DNA of 64,000 bases from DASYXT01 sp035934555 (GCA_035934555.1 DASYXT010000109.1:8754-72753); one strand, 5' to 3'. Shown: positions 8,337 to 17,362, counted from the stretch's first letter. Notes: generated from the sequence alone by a model not told the origin. A program made the numbers and translations.

Positions 8337-9203
8337 CTAGGCGCGGCGGCGGAAAAATAACAAGCCGGCAGCCCCCAGCCCAAGCAAAGACAGAGTCGCG
8401 GGTTCAGGGACCGTTGTCACCGTGAGATAGCCAATATTGAAGTTATTGGCGGTATCACCCGCGCCTGCCGAAGCGGTGTCCCATTCGCGGAAGTCCACGT
8501 AATTGATCGGGCCCGCGAACGTTCCATTGTACGAATAAGCACCGGCGCCGTTGAGCGGCGTCATGGTCAGAGCGTAAGTGGTCGTTGAAGTGAGGCTGAG
8601 ATCGATCCTCATGCCCGCCGCGGCGCTCACGGGCGCGGAGATAGGCGTTGCCGTGCTGCCGATGTCGTTAATGTTCCAAAATTGGGTTCCATAGTTGAAC
8701 ACCGACAATCGGATGGCAGCCGCGTTGTTACCGGCGGCATTGTTATCGGTGCCATTAAGGAACAGGATATCGAAGCCGCGATAGAAATTGTTGGCGCCGG
8801 GGTTCTGAATCACCGTTTCGAGCGTTTGGCCAACCCCCAGCCCGCCGTTGATACTGCGGCCGGCATTGGCGATGCCGCTGCTGGCACTGGTGTTGAACAG
8901 GGTCCAAGCCGTTCCCAGGGCTGACCCAGTGCTCATCGCCTGCATCGAGCCGCCGGCAGTCGCATCAAAGCTCCAGGCCCCGAACCCGTAGCCGCCGTTT
9001 TGCCCCGCCGACCAACCGCCGGCGTAAGCGGGATCCGTCGCGTAATCGGCGGCGCTAAATTGCGCGGAGCACACGCCCGTCATCATCGCCGCCGCACTCG
9101 ATACCGCGCAGCCCAAAACGAAATGGCTTCGCAGCGCAGTGGTCCGCGCCGGCGGGAGGGCAGACGCGGAACCGGGGGTGTTAAGGCAAAAATGGCTTCT
9201 CAT
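8337..9203 (-). CDS. PEP-CTERM sorting-domain protein
   Basis: A 288-aa exported protein that ends VPEPATLSLLGLGAAGLLFF followed by RRRA. This is the tripartite PEP-CTERM signal: a PEP motif, a hydrophobic helix and an Arg cluster, read by an exosortase. The N-terminus has a long Ala-rich signal region ending near CSAQF. The body is Asn/Gly/Ala/Thr-rich and beta-predicted (GGSMQAMSTGSALG, LFLNGTDNNAAGNNAAAI), typical of surface or matrix proteins whose function is unknown. A CPBP protease of the exosortase-associated type lies about 11 kb away. No exosortase gene is present in the window. Confidence 0.9.
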   Translation of the reverse strand: MRSHFCLNTPGSASALPPARTTALRSHFVLGCAVSSAAAMMTGVCSAQFSAADYATDPAYAGGWSAGQNGGYGFGAWSFDATAGGSMQAMSTGSALGTAWTLFNTSASSGIANAGRSINGGLGVGQTLETVIQNPGANNFYRGFDILFLNGTDNNAAGNNAAAIRLSVFNYGTQFWNINDIGSTATPISAPVSAAAGMRIDLSLTSTTTYALTMTPLNGAGAYSYNGTFAGPINYVDFREWDTASAGAGDTANNFNIGYLTVTTVPEPATLSLLGLGAAGLLFFRRRA

Positions 9204-9241
9204 GGGGTTACGGCAAGTTTGTGGTTAATACTTTAGCTGAC

Positions 9242-9254
9242 GTTTATCATAAAC
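9242..9254. promoter_or_regulatory. Perfect 13-bp palindrome upstream of the PEP-CTERM gene
   Basis: GTTTATCATAAAC is a perfect 6-1-6 palindrome located 38 bases upstream of the PEP-CTERM start in an AT-rich patch that contrasts with the GC-rich surroundings. Position and symmetry suit an operator, but no cognate regulator is known. Confidence 0.35.
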
Positions 9255-9328
9255 AAATTGATTTTGATATAGCTCAATCGGACTAAGGATGATAGGCGTC
9301 CGTACCACAACGGACACCTCAGCCATGC

Positions 9329-10927
9329 TCAGGCGTAATGGAACGCCTCCAGGAACCGTTCCAGCGCGGGCAGGTGCGGTTCGAGATATTTCTGGTAATT
9401 GCGCCAGCGGCCGAGCGCCGTTTTGTAGAGTGGTTTGCGCACGTCGGCATGAGACGGGGAGTTGACGCGCCGGGTGCGCGCGTGCTCGTAAAACTTCAGG
9501 ACGTTCTCCTCGAACTCGAGGCCAAGAAAACCCAGGACGGCTCGTGCCACCGTAGGCAGGTCGGCCACCATTTCCTCATAGCGGACATAGGTCCACTGCT
9601 CGTCCATGCGCGGGAGCATTTCGAGCCAGAAACCCATCACGTTGGCGTACTGCGCCACCGTCCCTTCCAGGCTCAGATACGCGGAACTGATTGGCGTTAG
9701 CGGCAATGCCTGGAGGAAGCAACTGATGACGACGTCGCGCGGATCGCGCAACGCCACCAGGAATTTTGTTTCGGGGAAAACCCGCACCACCATCGGGATC
9801 ATTAAATTCAACGCCGGGTTCTTGTCCAGCAGCAGGCGCGTGCCAATGGTGCGGCGCAGGAACAATTCCGTGCAGCGGAAATAGTTGTCGCGCGCCTGAG
9901 CAATAACGCTGAGAGGAACCTTGTCGAGCGCTTCGAGGATGCTGGTGCCTTCAGGAAAATCGCGTATGAGAGGCAGGTAGGCCTCATCGTGCAGCATCTT
10001 TGTCTCTTCGGCGCTGATCACGTCGTGATGCGCGTCGAGCACTTGCTCCAGCAGCGTGGTGCCCGAACGGGGGTGGCCGCAGAGCAAGGCAATCCGCCGC
10101 GGCGGTTGCAGCCTGACGGCGTCGGCCCGCCACCGATCCAGTACCGCGGTCGGCAGCGTCTGCGCCATTTCTCTGGCGCGGTTTTGCATGTGCTGGAGCG
10201 TCGCCGCGTAAGGCTCCGCATGCGGCCGTACCAGCGCCTTTGCTTCCAATAGCGCGGCCATCGCATCGTCGTAACGACCGTCGCTGTCCAGGATACTCGC
10301 AAGATCATAGAGCGCGCGGATTCGCACCGGAACGCCCGAGGCGGGATTCGCCAGCAGGCGCCGGAACATCGATTCCGCCTCGCGTAAGTTGCCACGCAAC
10401 CGGCTCAGGACCGCTTCCTCAAGTCGCACGCGCGGATCTTTGGCATCGAGTTGCGCCGCGTGCGCGACCACTGCGGCGCCCTCCTCGACGCGCTGGTCGC
10501 GAAAGTGAAGGTCGGCCAATGTCGTCAAAGCACCCACCGTAACGCCTTTGCTCGACCCGGCCCGCTGCAAATAACCCAGTGCCATCTCGACCTGGTCGAA
10601 TTCCAGGCAGATGCGGCCGGCGGCTTCAAGTGTTTGGGCGCGGTCTTTCGAGAGGTTAACCGCTTTTTCGAGGCAGCGTTCGGCGGCGGCGAATTCATAA
10701 CGCCGGCCGCAGGCGCGAGCGACATCGAGCAGCAGCGCCGGGTTCGCAGGCTCTTTGCGCGCCGCCTTCTTGAGCAAAGCGATACTCTGCGTGTACTCCT
10801 GCCGGCCCCAGGCCTCCTCCGCTTCACGGTAGAGTCGCTCGATCGCCGGATTCAGCTTGCTCGGGATTGCCCGGCTCATGGTGCCAAAAGGGTTGGTGAA
10901 TTCAGTCGCCGTTGATGGCAGCGGCAA
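9329..10927 (-). CDS. TPR-containing sulfotransferase
   Basis: A 532-aa protein. Residues about 25-255 form tetratricopeptide repeats (AEEAWGRQEYTQSIALLKKA, ACGRRYEFAAAERCLEKAV and so on). Residues about 278-530 form a PAPS-dependent sulfotransferase domain, with the 5'-phosphosulfate loop LLCGHPRSGTTLLEQ (284-295) and the 3'-phosphate motif LVALRDPRDVVIS (390-402). Proteins of this architecture transfer sulfate from PAPS to carbohydrate or protein acceptors; the acceptor here is unknown. A second in-frame ATG at 10879 is a possible start. There is no signal peptide, so it is likely cytoplasmic. Confidence 0.9.
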   Translation of the reverse strand: MPLPSTATEFTNPFGTMSRAIPSKLNPAIERLYREAEEAWGRQEYTQSIALLKKAARKEPANPALLLDVARACGRRYEFAAAERCLEKAVNLSKDRAQTLEAAGRICLEFDQVEMALGYLQRAGSSKGVTVGALTTLADLHFRDQRVEEGAAVVAHAAQLDAKDPRVRLEEAVLSRLRGNLREAESMFRRLLANPASGVPVRIRALYDLASILDSDGRYDDAMAALLEAKALVRPHAEPYAATLQHMQNRAREMAQTLPTAVLDRWRADAVRLQPPRRIALLCGHPRSGTTLLEQVLDAHHDVISAEETKMLHDEAYLPLIRDFPEGTSILEALDKVPLSVIAQARDNYFRCTELFLRRTIGTRLLLDKNPALNLMIPMVVRVFPETKFLVALRDPRDVVISCFLQALPLTPISSAYLSLEGTVAQYANVMGFWLEMLPRMDEQWTYVRYEEMVADLPTVARAVLGFLGLEFEENVLKFYEHARTRRVNSPSHADVRKPLYKTALGRWRNYQKYLEPHLPALERFLEAFHYA

Positions 10928-10996
10928 AAGCGGCTCGTGTCAAACCAAAAGCCGCTTGCCTCTCACACCGCAAAAAACCATTCTCACTTCGAGTTT

Positions 10997-12016
10997 ATGA
11001 GGACCCTTATTCATCATTCCTTTGTGCTGATGGGTCTCGGGTTGGCCGCCGTGTGCGTGCGTGGTGCCGAGCCGGCTAATCCGCAGGCGAATCCGAAAAC
11101 CCGAGCAATTCTCAATTACATTGCCGGCCTGGAGGGGCGAACCAGCCAGCGGCTGCTCTCGGGCCAATTCACCGAGTTTGGCAATGGCGCCGGCATGCGG
11201 CTGCTCGAACAGATTCACGAGGTGACCGGCCACTGGCCCGCTTTGATGGGGGCAGATTATGCCGACTTTGCGCATGGCGGTCTGACGTGGAAAGCGCCAA
11301 ACGCCGCGGCAATTGAATACTGGCGCGCCGGCGGGTTGGTGACGATCAGCGCGCACTTGTACAACCCCGCAAACCCAAAGGGAGGCGGCCTGCGCGACAA
11401 GGGCGTGGACCTCGACCAACTGCTGACGCCAGGCACCCAGACTTACACCAACTGGCTAAAGGAGCTTGATTTGCTCGCGACGGGCTTACAGGAATTGAAA
11501 GCCGCGGGAGTGGTGGTGCTGTGGCGGCCTTTTCATGAAATGAACGGGGACTGGTTCTGGTGGGGCGGCAAAGAGCCTGACTCTTTTATCCGCGTCTGGC
11601 GGCACATGTTCGATTATTTCAGCAAAACCAAAGGGCTGGACAATCTGCTCTGGGTTTATGCGCCCAACCACGGTCAGAAGACCGCCGCATACTATGCGGG
11701 CGATAACTATACCGACCTCGTCGGGCTGGATGCCTACACCGATTTCGTCGATACGCAACACATCAAGGGCTACGCCGAAGTCGCGCGCCTGCCCAAGCCA
11801 TTTGGCTTTACTGAATTCGGCCCGCACGGTTCGCAGAATCCACCCGGCGATTATGACTACCGCCGCTTCATCGAGGGTGTGACCAACCAATTCCCGCGCA
11901 CAGTCTTTTTCATGTGCTGGAATTGGAAGTGGAGCCTGGCGCGCAACGAACATACCCGCGAGTTGTTGGACCATCGGTGGATAATCAATCGTGAGGCGCT
12001 GCCGAAGAGTTGGTGA
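10997..12016 (+). CDS. Secreted GH26 beta-mannanase-like glycoside hydrolase
   Basis: A 340-aa protein with a signal peptide (HHSFVLMGLGLAAVCVRG). The GH26 hallmarks are present: acid/base Glu181 in WRPFHEMNGDWFWWG and nucleophile Glu273 in FGFTEFGPHG, plus LSGQFTEFG near the start and the conserved FFMCWNWKWSL near the end. The family hydrolyses beta-1,4-mannan, or in some members beta-1,3-xylan or mixed glucan. The ATG at 10997 is preferred over 10937 because it directly precedes the signal peptide. It is divergent from the sulfotransferase gene with about 70 bases between starts, so the promoters probably share this gap. Confidence 0.93.
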   Translation: MRTLIHHSFVLMGLGLAAVCVRGAEPANPQANPKTRAILNYIAGLEGRTSQRLLSGQFTEFGNGAGMRLLEQIHEVTGHWPALMGADYADFAHGGLTWKAPNAAAIEYWRAGGLVTISAHLYNPANPKGGGLRDKGVDLDQLLTPGTQTYTNWLKELDLLATGLQELKAAGVVVLWRPFHEMNGDWFWWGGKEPDSFIRVWRHMFDYFSKTKGLDNLLWVYAPNHGQKTAAYYAGDNYTDLVGLDAYTDFVDTQHIKGYAEVARLPKPFGFTEFGPHGSQNPPGDYDYRRFIEGVTNQFPRTVFFMCWNWKWSLARNEHTRELLDHRWIINREALPKSW

Positions 12017-12020
12017 AGTG

Positions 12021-12068
12021 ACCAGTGTTCAGTAATCAGTGTTCAGTAATCAGTGTTCAGTATTCAGT
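12021..12068. repeat. Short tandem repeat, CAGTGTTCAGTAAT units
   Basis: Three imperfect 14-base units of the form CAGTGTTCAGTAAT run between the convergent GH26 and GH13 genes and touch the 3' end of the latter. This is a simple-sequence intergenic filler with no obvious hairpin. Confidence 0.7.
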
Positions 12069-13536
12069 CAGTTAGCTCGAACAGGTGCGTGGCGTAGGGT
12101 GCGAGTTCCAGCACCAGGCCCTGCTCGCGAATTTCCTGCGACGAACGGCTGAATCGGTGTTCTGCAAGTCGATCGGCAAAAGACAAATTGGCCCGCGCAG
12201 TTTCCAGCACCAGGGGCGCGCTACAGCGGCACGCTTGAGGTCCCAGGTTTACGGCGGCCAGACGCAACATGCGCGCGTCGTTCTGCCACTGAATCAGCAC
12301 GACTGCGTCGGGTGGCCGCTCTCCAGAGAGCGCCTTGGGCCTGAGCACGCGCGCCGTGCCCCGGCCCACGGATGTCTCAGCATCGACTGCCAGCAACTGT
12401 TCGTACATCTCGCGAATCTGCGGTCGCTCACTCTCTGCTGGCCGTCGAGTGAGTTGCACGGGGACGCGGACGCCCGCGCCGGTAAGCTGGCCATCGTGCA
12501 ACAGGCGCAATCCTGGCAATACCAGCATGAGGAACGCGGCGGCCCGATGCTCCTCGGGCGAAAGCAAGCCGGCGATGCGCGGCTCGTCATGGTTCTCGAG
12601 AAAATGGGCGCTGCGCGCCAATTCCGGCGCGGGTTGAGTCAGCACCCGCTGCGCCGCGGCGACGCCGTCGTGGCGCACCAGGCTATCATACAAGTTTTTG
12701 TCGTAAGTGTAGTCGAAGCCCAGCGCTTGCAATTGTGGCTCCAAACCCCAATACGCCTCAGCCAAAAACAGGAAGCCCGGGTGGGCCTTTTTGACTTTTT
12801 GGATGGCTGTGGCCCAGAACTCGCCCGAGCTGGCCGTCGATGTCGGATTCACCGGAAAACCTTGCCACGTCCGCGCGAACACCTCCGTCAGCAAAAGCAT
12901 CGCCATATCGCAACGAACACCATCGCATTGTTCCGCAATCCGCAGCAGCGCCTGGGTCATCGCATCCTGGGTTGCTTGCAGGCGGTAATCCAACTGCACG
13001 GTGTCGGTCCAGGCGGGCCAATAGGGATCTTTGCCGTGAGCAAGCCAGCGCGGGCCCCTCGAGGTGTCCTGAAGAAAAGTTTCCGGCCGCGCCGCCGCGG
13101 TTTGCACAAACAGGTCTGACCGCTCTCCAACCCACGGATGATCCACGCCAAAGTGGTTCGGGACAAAATCCAGCACGAGTTTCAACCCTTCTCCTCGTAG
13201 CGCCTGGCGGAACTCTTGCAACCCCGTCTCGCCGCCCAGAGCATTGGAGACCTCATAATCGCCGATCGCGTACGGTGAACCATCCGCGTCGGCCTCCGTC
13301 CAGCCAGGCAAGACCTCGGAATAATGGCGACGCTGGTGCTCGCTCAGCGCCTGGGCGCGCGCGCGGGGTCCGTTTCGCCAGACGCCCATCGGCCAAATAT
13401 GGGTAAACCCCAGCCGCTGCCACCGCGCGAATTCAGGTTCCGGAACAGTAGCCAGCATCGCCGGTCGCCCCGAGCGCGCGGCCAACTCGCGCAGCCAGCA
13501 GCGGGTGTTAATTTCATAAACCAGTGGCTGAGGCAT
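12064..13536 (-). CDS. GH13 alpha-amylase family protein
   Basis: A 490-aa TIM-barrel glycosidase without a signal peptide. The four GH13 conserved regions are visible: DFVPNH (123-128), GVRCD with nucleophile Asp210, FLAEAYW with acid/base Glu260, and FLENHDE with Asp317. A beta-sandwich C-terminal domain follows (RMLRLAAVNLGPQ...). Members act on alpha-1,4 or alpha-1,6 glucans or transfer maltosyl units; the subfamily is not clear. The ATG at 13536 (MPQPLVYEINTRCWL) is chosen because the first barrel strand starts there and it removes the overlap with ada; 13605 is the longest alternative. Confidence 0.9.
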   Translation of the reverse strand: MPQPLVYEINTRCWLRELAARSGRPAMLATVPEPEFARWQRLGFTHIWPMGVWRNGPRARAQALSEHQRRHYSEVLPGWTEADADGSPYAIGDYEVSNALGGETGLQEFRQALRGEGLKLVLDFVPNHFGVDHPWVGERSDLFVQTAAARPETFLQDTSRGPRWLAHGKDPYWPAWTDTVQLDYRLQATQDAMTQALLRIAEQCDGVRCDMAMLLLTEVFARTWQGFPVNPTSTASSGEFWATAIQKVKKAHPGFLFLAEAYWGLEPQLQALGFDYTYDKNLYDSLVRHDGVAAAQRVLTQPAPELARSAHFLENHDEPRIAGLLSPEEHRAAAFLMLVLPGLRLLHDGQLTGAGVRVPVQLTRRPAESERPQIREMYEQLLAVDAETSVGRGTARVLRPKALSGERPPDAVVLIQWQNDARMLRLAAVNLGPQACRCSAPLVLETARANLSFADRLAEHRFSRSSQEIREQGLVLELAPYATHLFELTD

Positions 13537-13564
13537 GAGTAGCTGCAGGGCTGGCCGATGCAAT

Positions 13565-14653
13565 CTAGCGTCTGCCCACTCGCCCTGGAGCAGCTTCGGC
13601 CGCAAGCAGCGCCGCCTTGCGTGTCACGCCCCAGCGGTAGCCGCCTAACGCTCCTCCGGTGCGCACAATACGGTGACACGGAATTACCAGTGCGACTTTA
13701 TTGGCCGCGCAGGCGCTCGCAACGGCCCGCACTGCTCGCGGGCGCCCCACCCCTCGGGCCAATTCCTGATACGAGCGCGTTTGGCCCGGCGGAATTTTCT
13801 GCAGCTCCGACCAGACGCGGCGCTGAAACAGTGTGCCTGCGACTGCTAGCGGCACCTTCAAACCTCGCTTGGGCTCGGCCAGGTAGGCTTTGATTCGTGC
13901 CAACCAGGGAGCGAGGCCTTGCTTATCGCGGCGGAGCCGGGCACGCGGAAAGTCCTTCTGCAACGCCTGCTGCAGTTCCGCTGCAGCGCTGCCAATACTC
14001 ACGGCACAGACGCCCTTCTCAGTCGCAGCGACCAGCACCTGGCCCAGGCGTGTCCGCAGGAAATCGAACACGATCTCCGTTCCCACCCCGCCGTTGCGGT
14101 ACTGTCCCGGACTCATGCCCAACGCGCGCGAACTTTGCTCGTAAGCACGGCTCGGCGCGCCGAACCCGGCCTCATAAATCGCCTCGCTCACCTTGCGACC
14201 ACGACGAAGCTGTTGTTTGAAGTCCTCCATACGATGGGCTTTCTGGTACTGCTTCGGCGTCATCCCCGACCAGCCCTTGAACTGCCTATGGAAGTGAAAG
14301 GGGCTTATTCCAACCGCCCTTGCCACAGCGCCCAGCGATAACCTCGGCTCGGTTCGTTCCAGCAATCGGCAAGCGCCCAGCAGCTTTTCCTCGAGTGCTG
14401 CACCAGGCGTGAGGCCATGCGGTTGGCAGCGTTTGCAGGCGCGAAACCCAGCCGTAACCGCCGCGGCCGGCGAGTCAAAGAAGCGCACATTCCGCCGCTG
14501 GGGCAGCCGCGAGCGGCAGCCGGGCCGACAGAAAATTCCGGTGCTGACGACCCCATAAAGAAAGGTGGCGTCTGGATGGCGCGCGCAAAGCACAGCCCAC
14601 CGCCGCTCGGCGACCGGTTCGTCCGAGCTCGTTTCAGGAAGCCCTTGTGGCAT
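13565..14653 (-). CDS. ada: Bifunctional Ada: DNA alkylation repair and transcriptional regulator
   Basis: A 362-aa protein with the full Ada architecture. The N-terminal zinc/methylphosphotriester domain has Cys42, Cys46, Cys73 and Cys76 (GIFCRPGCRSRLP...ACKRC). An AraC-type helix-turn-helix follows (about 95-185; LSLGAVARAVGISPFHFHR). The C-terminal O6-methylguanine methyltransferase domain has acceptor Cys326 in IPCHRIV. Methylation of the N-terminal Cys normally converts Ada into an activator of its own gene. It is followed 28 bases later by the GH13 gene on the same strand. Confidence 0.96.
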   Translation of the reverse strand: MPQGLPETSSDEPVAERRWAVLCARHPDATFLYGVVSTGIFCRPGCRSRLPQRRNVRFFDSPAAAVTAGFRACKRCQPHGLTPGAALEEKLLGACRLLERTEPRLSLGAVARAVGISPFHFHRQFKGWSGMTPKQYQKAHRMEDFKQQLRRGRKVSEAIYEAGFGAPSRAYEQSSRALGMSPGQYRNGGVGTEIVFDFLRTRLGQVLVAATEKGVCAVSIGSAAAELQQALQKDFPRARLRRDKQGLAPWLARIKAYLAEPKRGLKVPLAVAGTLFQRRVWSELQKIPPGQTRSYQELARGVGRPRAVRAVASACAANKVALVIPCHRIVRTGGALGGYRWGVTRKAALLAAEAAPGRVGRR

Positions 14654-14731
14654 ACCGGAACTTTAGAACGCTTCGCCTGCGCCCGCTATCCGGTTCTTGC
14701 TTTTTAATTACGGCCGGCGCTCGGCACAGAG

Positions 14732-15553
14732 TTATCGAACAGCCCCGAAAGCAAACGCCCCATAACCCACGACCCGATCGGCGGGGCCGCCCGCGTCGGC
14801 TGAGTTGCGCAAATCCAGCCGTCGCGCGGCCAGATTATGTTTTGCCGCAACGGCGAGTAAGGACCGGATCGCCACCAACCCACAGGCTTGCTGCTCGTTC
14901 AGCTCCTCAGGCGCGAGCCGCGCGATCGCAGTCGCGGTGGACTCGTCCATCACTCGAGCGGCGGCGGCGCCCAGGTAATGGCTCAGATCGGAACTGACAA
15001 TGATCAGAGTTTCGGGTCCGCCCCAAATCTCGTCGAGCAAACGGCCGAGCTCGCTTATGGAGACATCGCCAACCACCAGCGGCACTATCTTAAATGTATC
15101 GAGCAGCACCTGGAGGAACGGCAATTGGACTTCGAGGCAATGCTCGTCGGCATGCGCTTGTTCGAGTCGAACCACCAACTTGCGCTCGACCAGTTCGTTC
15201 AAGGCCGGCACGTCCACCGCCACGCGCCCCAACGGCGTCGCGAATGCCTCTTTGTCCGTCGCGGCCACACCATGAAACCCAACGAAATGAGCCGGACCGA
15301 GCAACACGACGCGTTCAACGACTCCCCGCCCGCCCGCAAGCGTCGTGTAAGCCGCCGCGGCCACCGGACCGGAAAAAAGATACCCTGCATGCGGGGCAAT
15401 CAGCGCTTTAGGAACAGGGCCGTTCCAAGCCGGGGCAGTGTGCAGGAGCTGCTCCACCGTCTGGCGCAGTTTCGTCGGGTCGCCCGGATAAAACCGCCCG
15501 GCCACCGCCGGCGCCCTGACGCGGGACGATTTGGCTGTGGCGAACAGATTCAT
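14732..15553 (-). CDS. amrB: AmmeMemoRadiSam system protein B (Memo-like)
   Basis: A 273-aa Memo-family protein, related to class III extradiol dioxygenases. Landmarks: RAPAVAGRFYPGDP at the N-terminus, the metal-site His in IAPHAGYLFSGPVAA, LLGPAHFVGF, DEHCLEVQLPFLQ, and IIVSSDLSHYLG. Its biochemical role in bacteria is not established; it co-occurs with a radical SAM enzyme and usually an AMMECR1-domain protein. The radical SAM partner lies directly upstream, 9 bases away on the same strand, so co-transcription is near certain. Confidence 0.93.
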   Translation of the reverse strand: MNLFATAKSSRVRAPAVAGRFYPGDPTKLRQTVEQLLHTAPAWNGPVPKALIAPHAGYLFSGPVAAAAYTTLAGGRGVVERVVLLGPAHFVGFHGVAATDKEAFATPLGRVAVDVPALNELVERKLVVRLEQAHADEHCLEVQLPFLQVLLDTFKIVPLVVGDVSISELGRLLDEIWGGPETLIIVSSDLSHYLGAAAARVMDESTATAIARLAPEELNEQQACGLVAIRSLLAVAAKHNLAARRLDLRNSADAGGPADRVVGYGAFAFGAVR

Positions 15554-15562
15554 ACCCGGTAA

Positions 15563-16759
15563 TCAAGGTTCAATCGAGGCAGCGCGCGGGAACCGGGCCT
15601 GGATTGCCTCCGCCGTGCCCATCGCGCAGGGGGCGAAACCGCTCGAGGGCCAGATCCCAGGCACGCGGGTGCCGCAGTCCGGGCAGGCGCCGGCGCTAGT
15701 CAGCCGATACCCCCGCACCAGATATCCCAGGCGCTCGATCAGCACGGCGTGGCAATTCGGGCAGAAGGTATTCTCCTGATCGCCCACCCGGCCCGGAGCG
15801 TTGCCCGCATACACAAACCGCAAGCCGGCTTCGGCGCCTAACTCCGCCGCGCGAACCAGGCTCTGAGCGCCGGTGCGCGCTGGCGCGGTCATTTTGTAAT
15901 CGGGATGAAAGGCAGTGACGTGCCACGGAATATCGCGGCTGATGCCGGCAAGGAACTGCGCCATGCCACGCAACTCGGCCTCGCTATCGTTGAACCCGGG
16001 TATGACCAGCGTCACCACCTCCAGCCAGATGCCGTGTTGGTGGACGAGGCGAATGCCTTCCAGCACGTGTTCGAGCGTCCCGCCCAGTGTCCGGTAGCGC
16101 CGATCGTCGAAGCTCTTCAGATCGATCTTGTAGGCGACGATCCACGGCCGCAGATATTCGAGCGCCTCGGGCGTCGCATTCCCATTGGACACGAACGCGC
16201 ACGCCAATCCGAGACCTTTAGCCTGCTCGAACACCGCCACCGCCCATTCGGCAGTAATCAGCGGCTCGTTATAGCTGGAAACCACCAAACGCGCGCCCAG
16301 CCGCCGCGCGGTTGCCGCCAATTGTTGCGGCGTCGCCGCTCGCGTCGGCACTGCCGCCGCCGGATCCCGCAGCGCCTGGCTCGTCACCCAGTTCTGGCAA
16401 TACCCGCAATGAAAGTCGCATCCCAGCATCCCGAACGTGAGCGCATCGCTCCCGGGATAGACGTGATAAAAGGGCTTCTTTTCGACCGGGTCGCACTGCA
16501 GCGCGGCGACATACCCGAACGGCACGCGTAATTCTCCATCGCGGTTGAAGCGAACCCGGCAAATCCCGCGCCGACCCGGCCCGAGCAGGCAACGATGCCC
16601 GCACGCCACGCAGCGCAAGCGGTCGCCCTCGGCCCGCCACAGCTTGCCCGGGACCGTTTGGCGATCCAGCACGCTGGCCAACGCTCCAGTCGCAACAACC
16701 GAGGGGCGGGAGTCGGCGGAAGGCGCAGCCTCTTGCGGATTCGAAAGGGCGCTCTGCAT
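15563..16759 (-). CDS. amrS: AmmeMemoRadiSam system radical SAM enzyme
   Basis: A 398-aa radical SAM protein. The cluster motif is CDFHCGYCQNW (CxxxCxxC), preceded by the family-specific Cys-rich region LRCVACGHRCLLGPGRRGIC and FNRDGELRVPFG. The SAM-binding barrel has SSYNEPLITAEW and VSNGNATPEALEYL. A C-terminal zinc-ribbon-like region adds FCPNCHAVLI and GACPDCGTRVPG. The substrate is unknown. The start at 16759 (MQSALSNPQEAAP) is preferred over 16915, whose extra 52 residues are low-complexity and unlike the family. It forms a two-gene unit with the Memo-like gene; no AMMECR1 gene is nearby. Confidence 0.93.
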   Translation of the reverse strand: MQSALSNPQEAAPSADSRPSVVATGALASVLDRQTVPGKLWRAEGDRLRCVACGHRCLLGPGRRGICRVRFNRDGELRVPFGYVAALQCDPVEKKPFYHVYPGSDALTFGMLGCDFHCGYCQNWVTSQALRDPAAAVPTRAATPQQLAATARRLGARLVVSSYNEPLITAEWAVAVFEQAKGLGLACAFVSNGNATPEALEYLRPWIVAYKIDLKSFDDRRYRTLGGTLEHVLEGIRLVHQHGIWLEVVTLVIPGFNDSEAELRGMAQFLAGISRDIPWHVTAFHPDYKMTAPARTGAQSLVRAAELGAEAGLRFVYAGNAPGRVGDQENTFCPNCHAVLIERLGYLVRGYRLTSAGACPDCGTRVPGIWPSSGFAPCAMGTAEAIQARFPRAASIEP

Positions 16760-17134
16760 GAACACTCGCGTCGCGAGCCACGGCAATGTGCAACCCGCCG
16801 TTGCGCTTGTCAAAGAAATCACTGGCGCTGGATGGAGTAGTGTTTGACGCGCATTACTTCCCGGACGCGGTCGAGCAACCTGAGCTTGGGATTGGGCGTG
16901 ACTCCCCTGATTCATACCCTTACCCTTCTGAAAGGACGCTAATGCAACTAGGTTTGCCGAGTATTATCTGCTTACTACGGTATGAGCCGACAGGTTGGTC
17001 CCGACGATTGTCCCCGCTCCTTCTAGCGGATCCCGCCAGTCCGCTCTGTTTGCAGTTTACGCCAGTCTGCTGCGGAGCGTTAGCCGGGAGCAAAGCTGCT
17101 TGCCAGCGCGGTGGCTTCGCGCAAGAGTACTCTC
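16760..17134. other. Divergent intergenic region
   Basis: About 375 bases separating the radical SAM unit (minus) from the small unknown gene (plus). It must hold both promoters, but I could not pick a clear -35/-10 pair or operator. No repeat, hairpin terminator or extra frame is evident. Confidence 0.4.
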
Positions 17135-17362
17135 ATGACTAGAGAGCAAGTCGAGTCTGCGGCGGCCAGCGGGGTTCCATTTACCCTGCGCATGGCCGAT
17201 GGTAAGGAATACCCCGTGCCTCATCGGGACTACATATCTATCCCTCCAAGAGGCCTGTACGTCATTGTTTATGACGATCAAGGGCGCTTCACGGTCTTGC
17301 CTCTTTTGACCATGACGGGCTTGCACTCGAGCCTTCCGGATGTGGGAGCCAAGGGCCAGTGA
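17135..17362 (+). CDS. Conserved small protein of unknown function
   Basis: A 75-aa protein starting MTREQVESAAASGVPFTL and continuing ADGKEYPVPHRDYISIPP, then YVIVYDDQGRFTVLPLLTMT. The pattern, a short helix followed by beta strands with 'ADG..Y.VP' and 'G.F.VLPLL.MT', looks like a small beta-barrel fold that I have seen as a hypothetical in soil Verrucomicrobia; no function can be named. The ATG at 17135 is preferred over 17111 because it begins the conserved helix. It precedes the acyl-CoA ligase gene by 53 bases. Confidence 0.7.
   Translation: MTREQVESAAASGVPFTLRMADGKEYPVPHRDYISIPPRGLYVIVYDDQGRFTVLPLLTMTGLHSSLPDVGAKGQ

Noticed and set aside
14888..15562. Plus-strand frame opposite the Memo-like gene
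   Set aside because: Antisense shadow; the minus frame matches the Memo family end to end.
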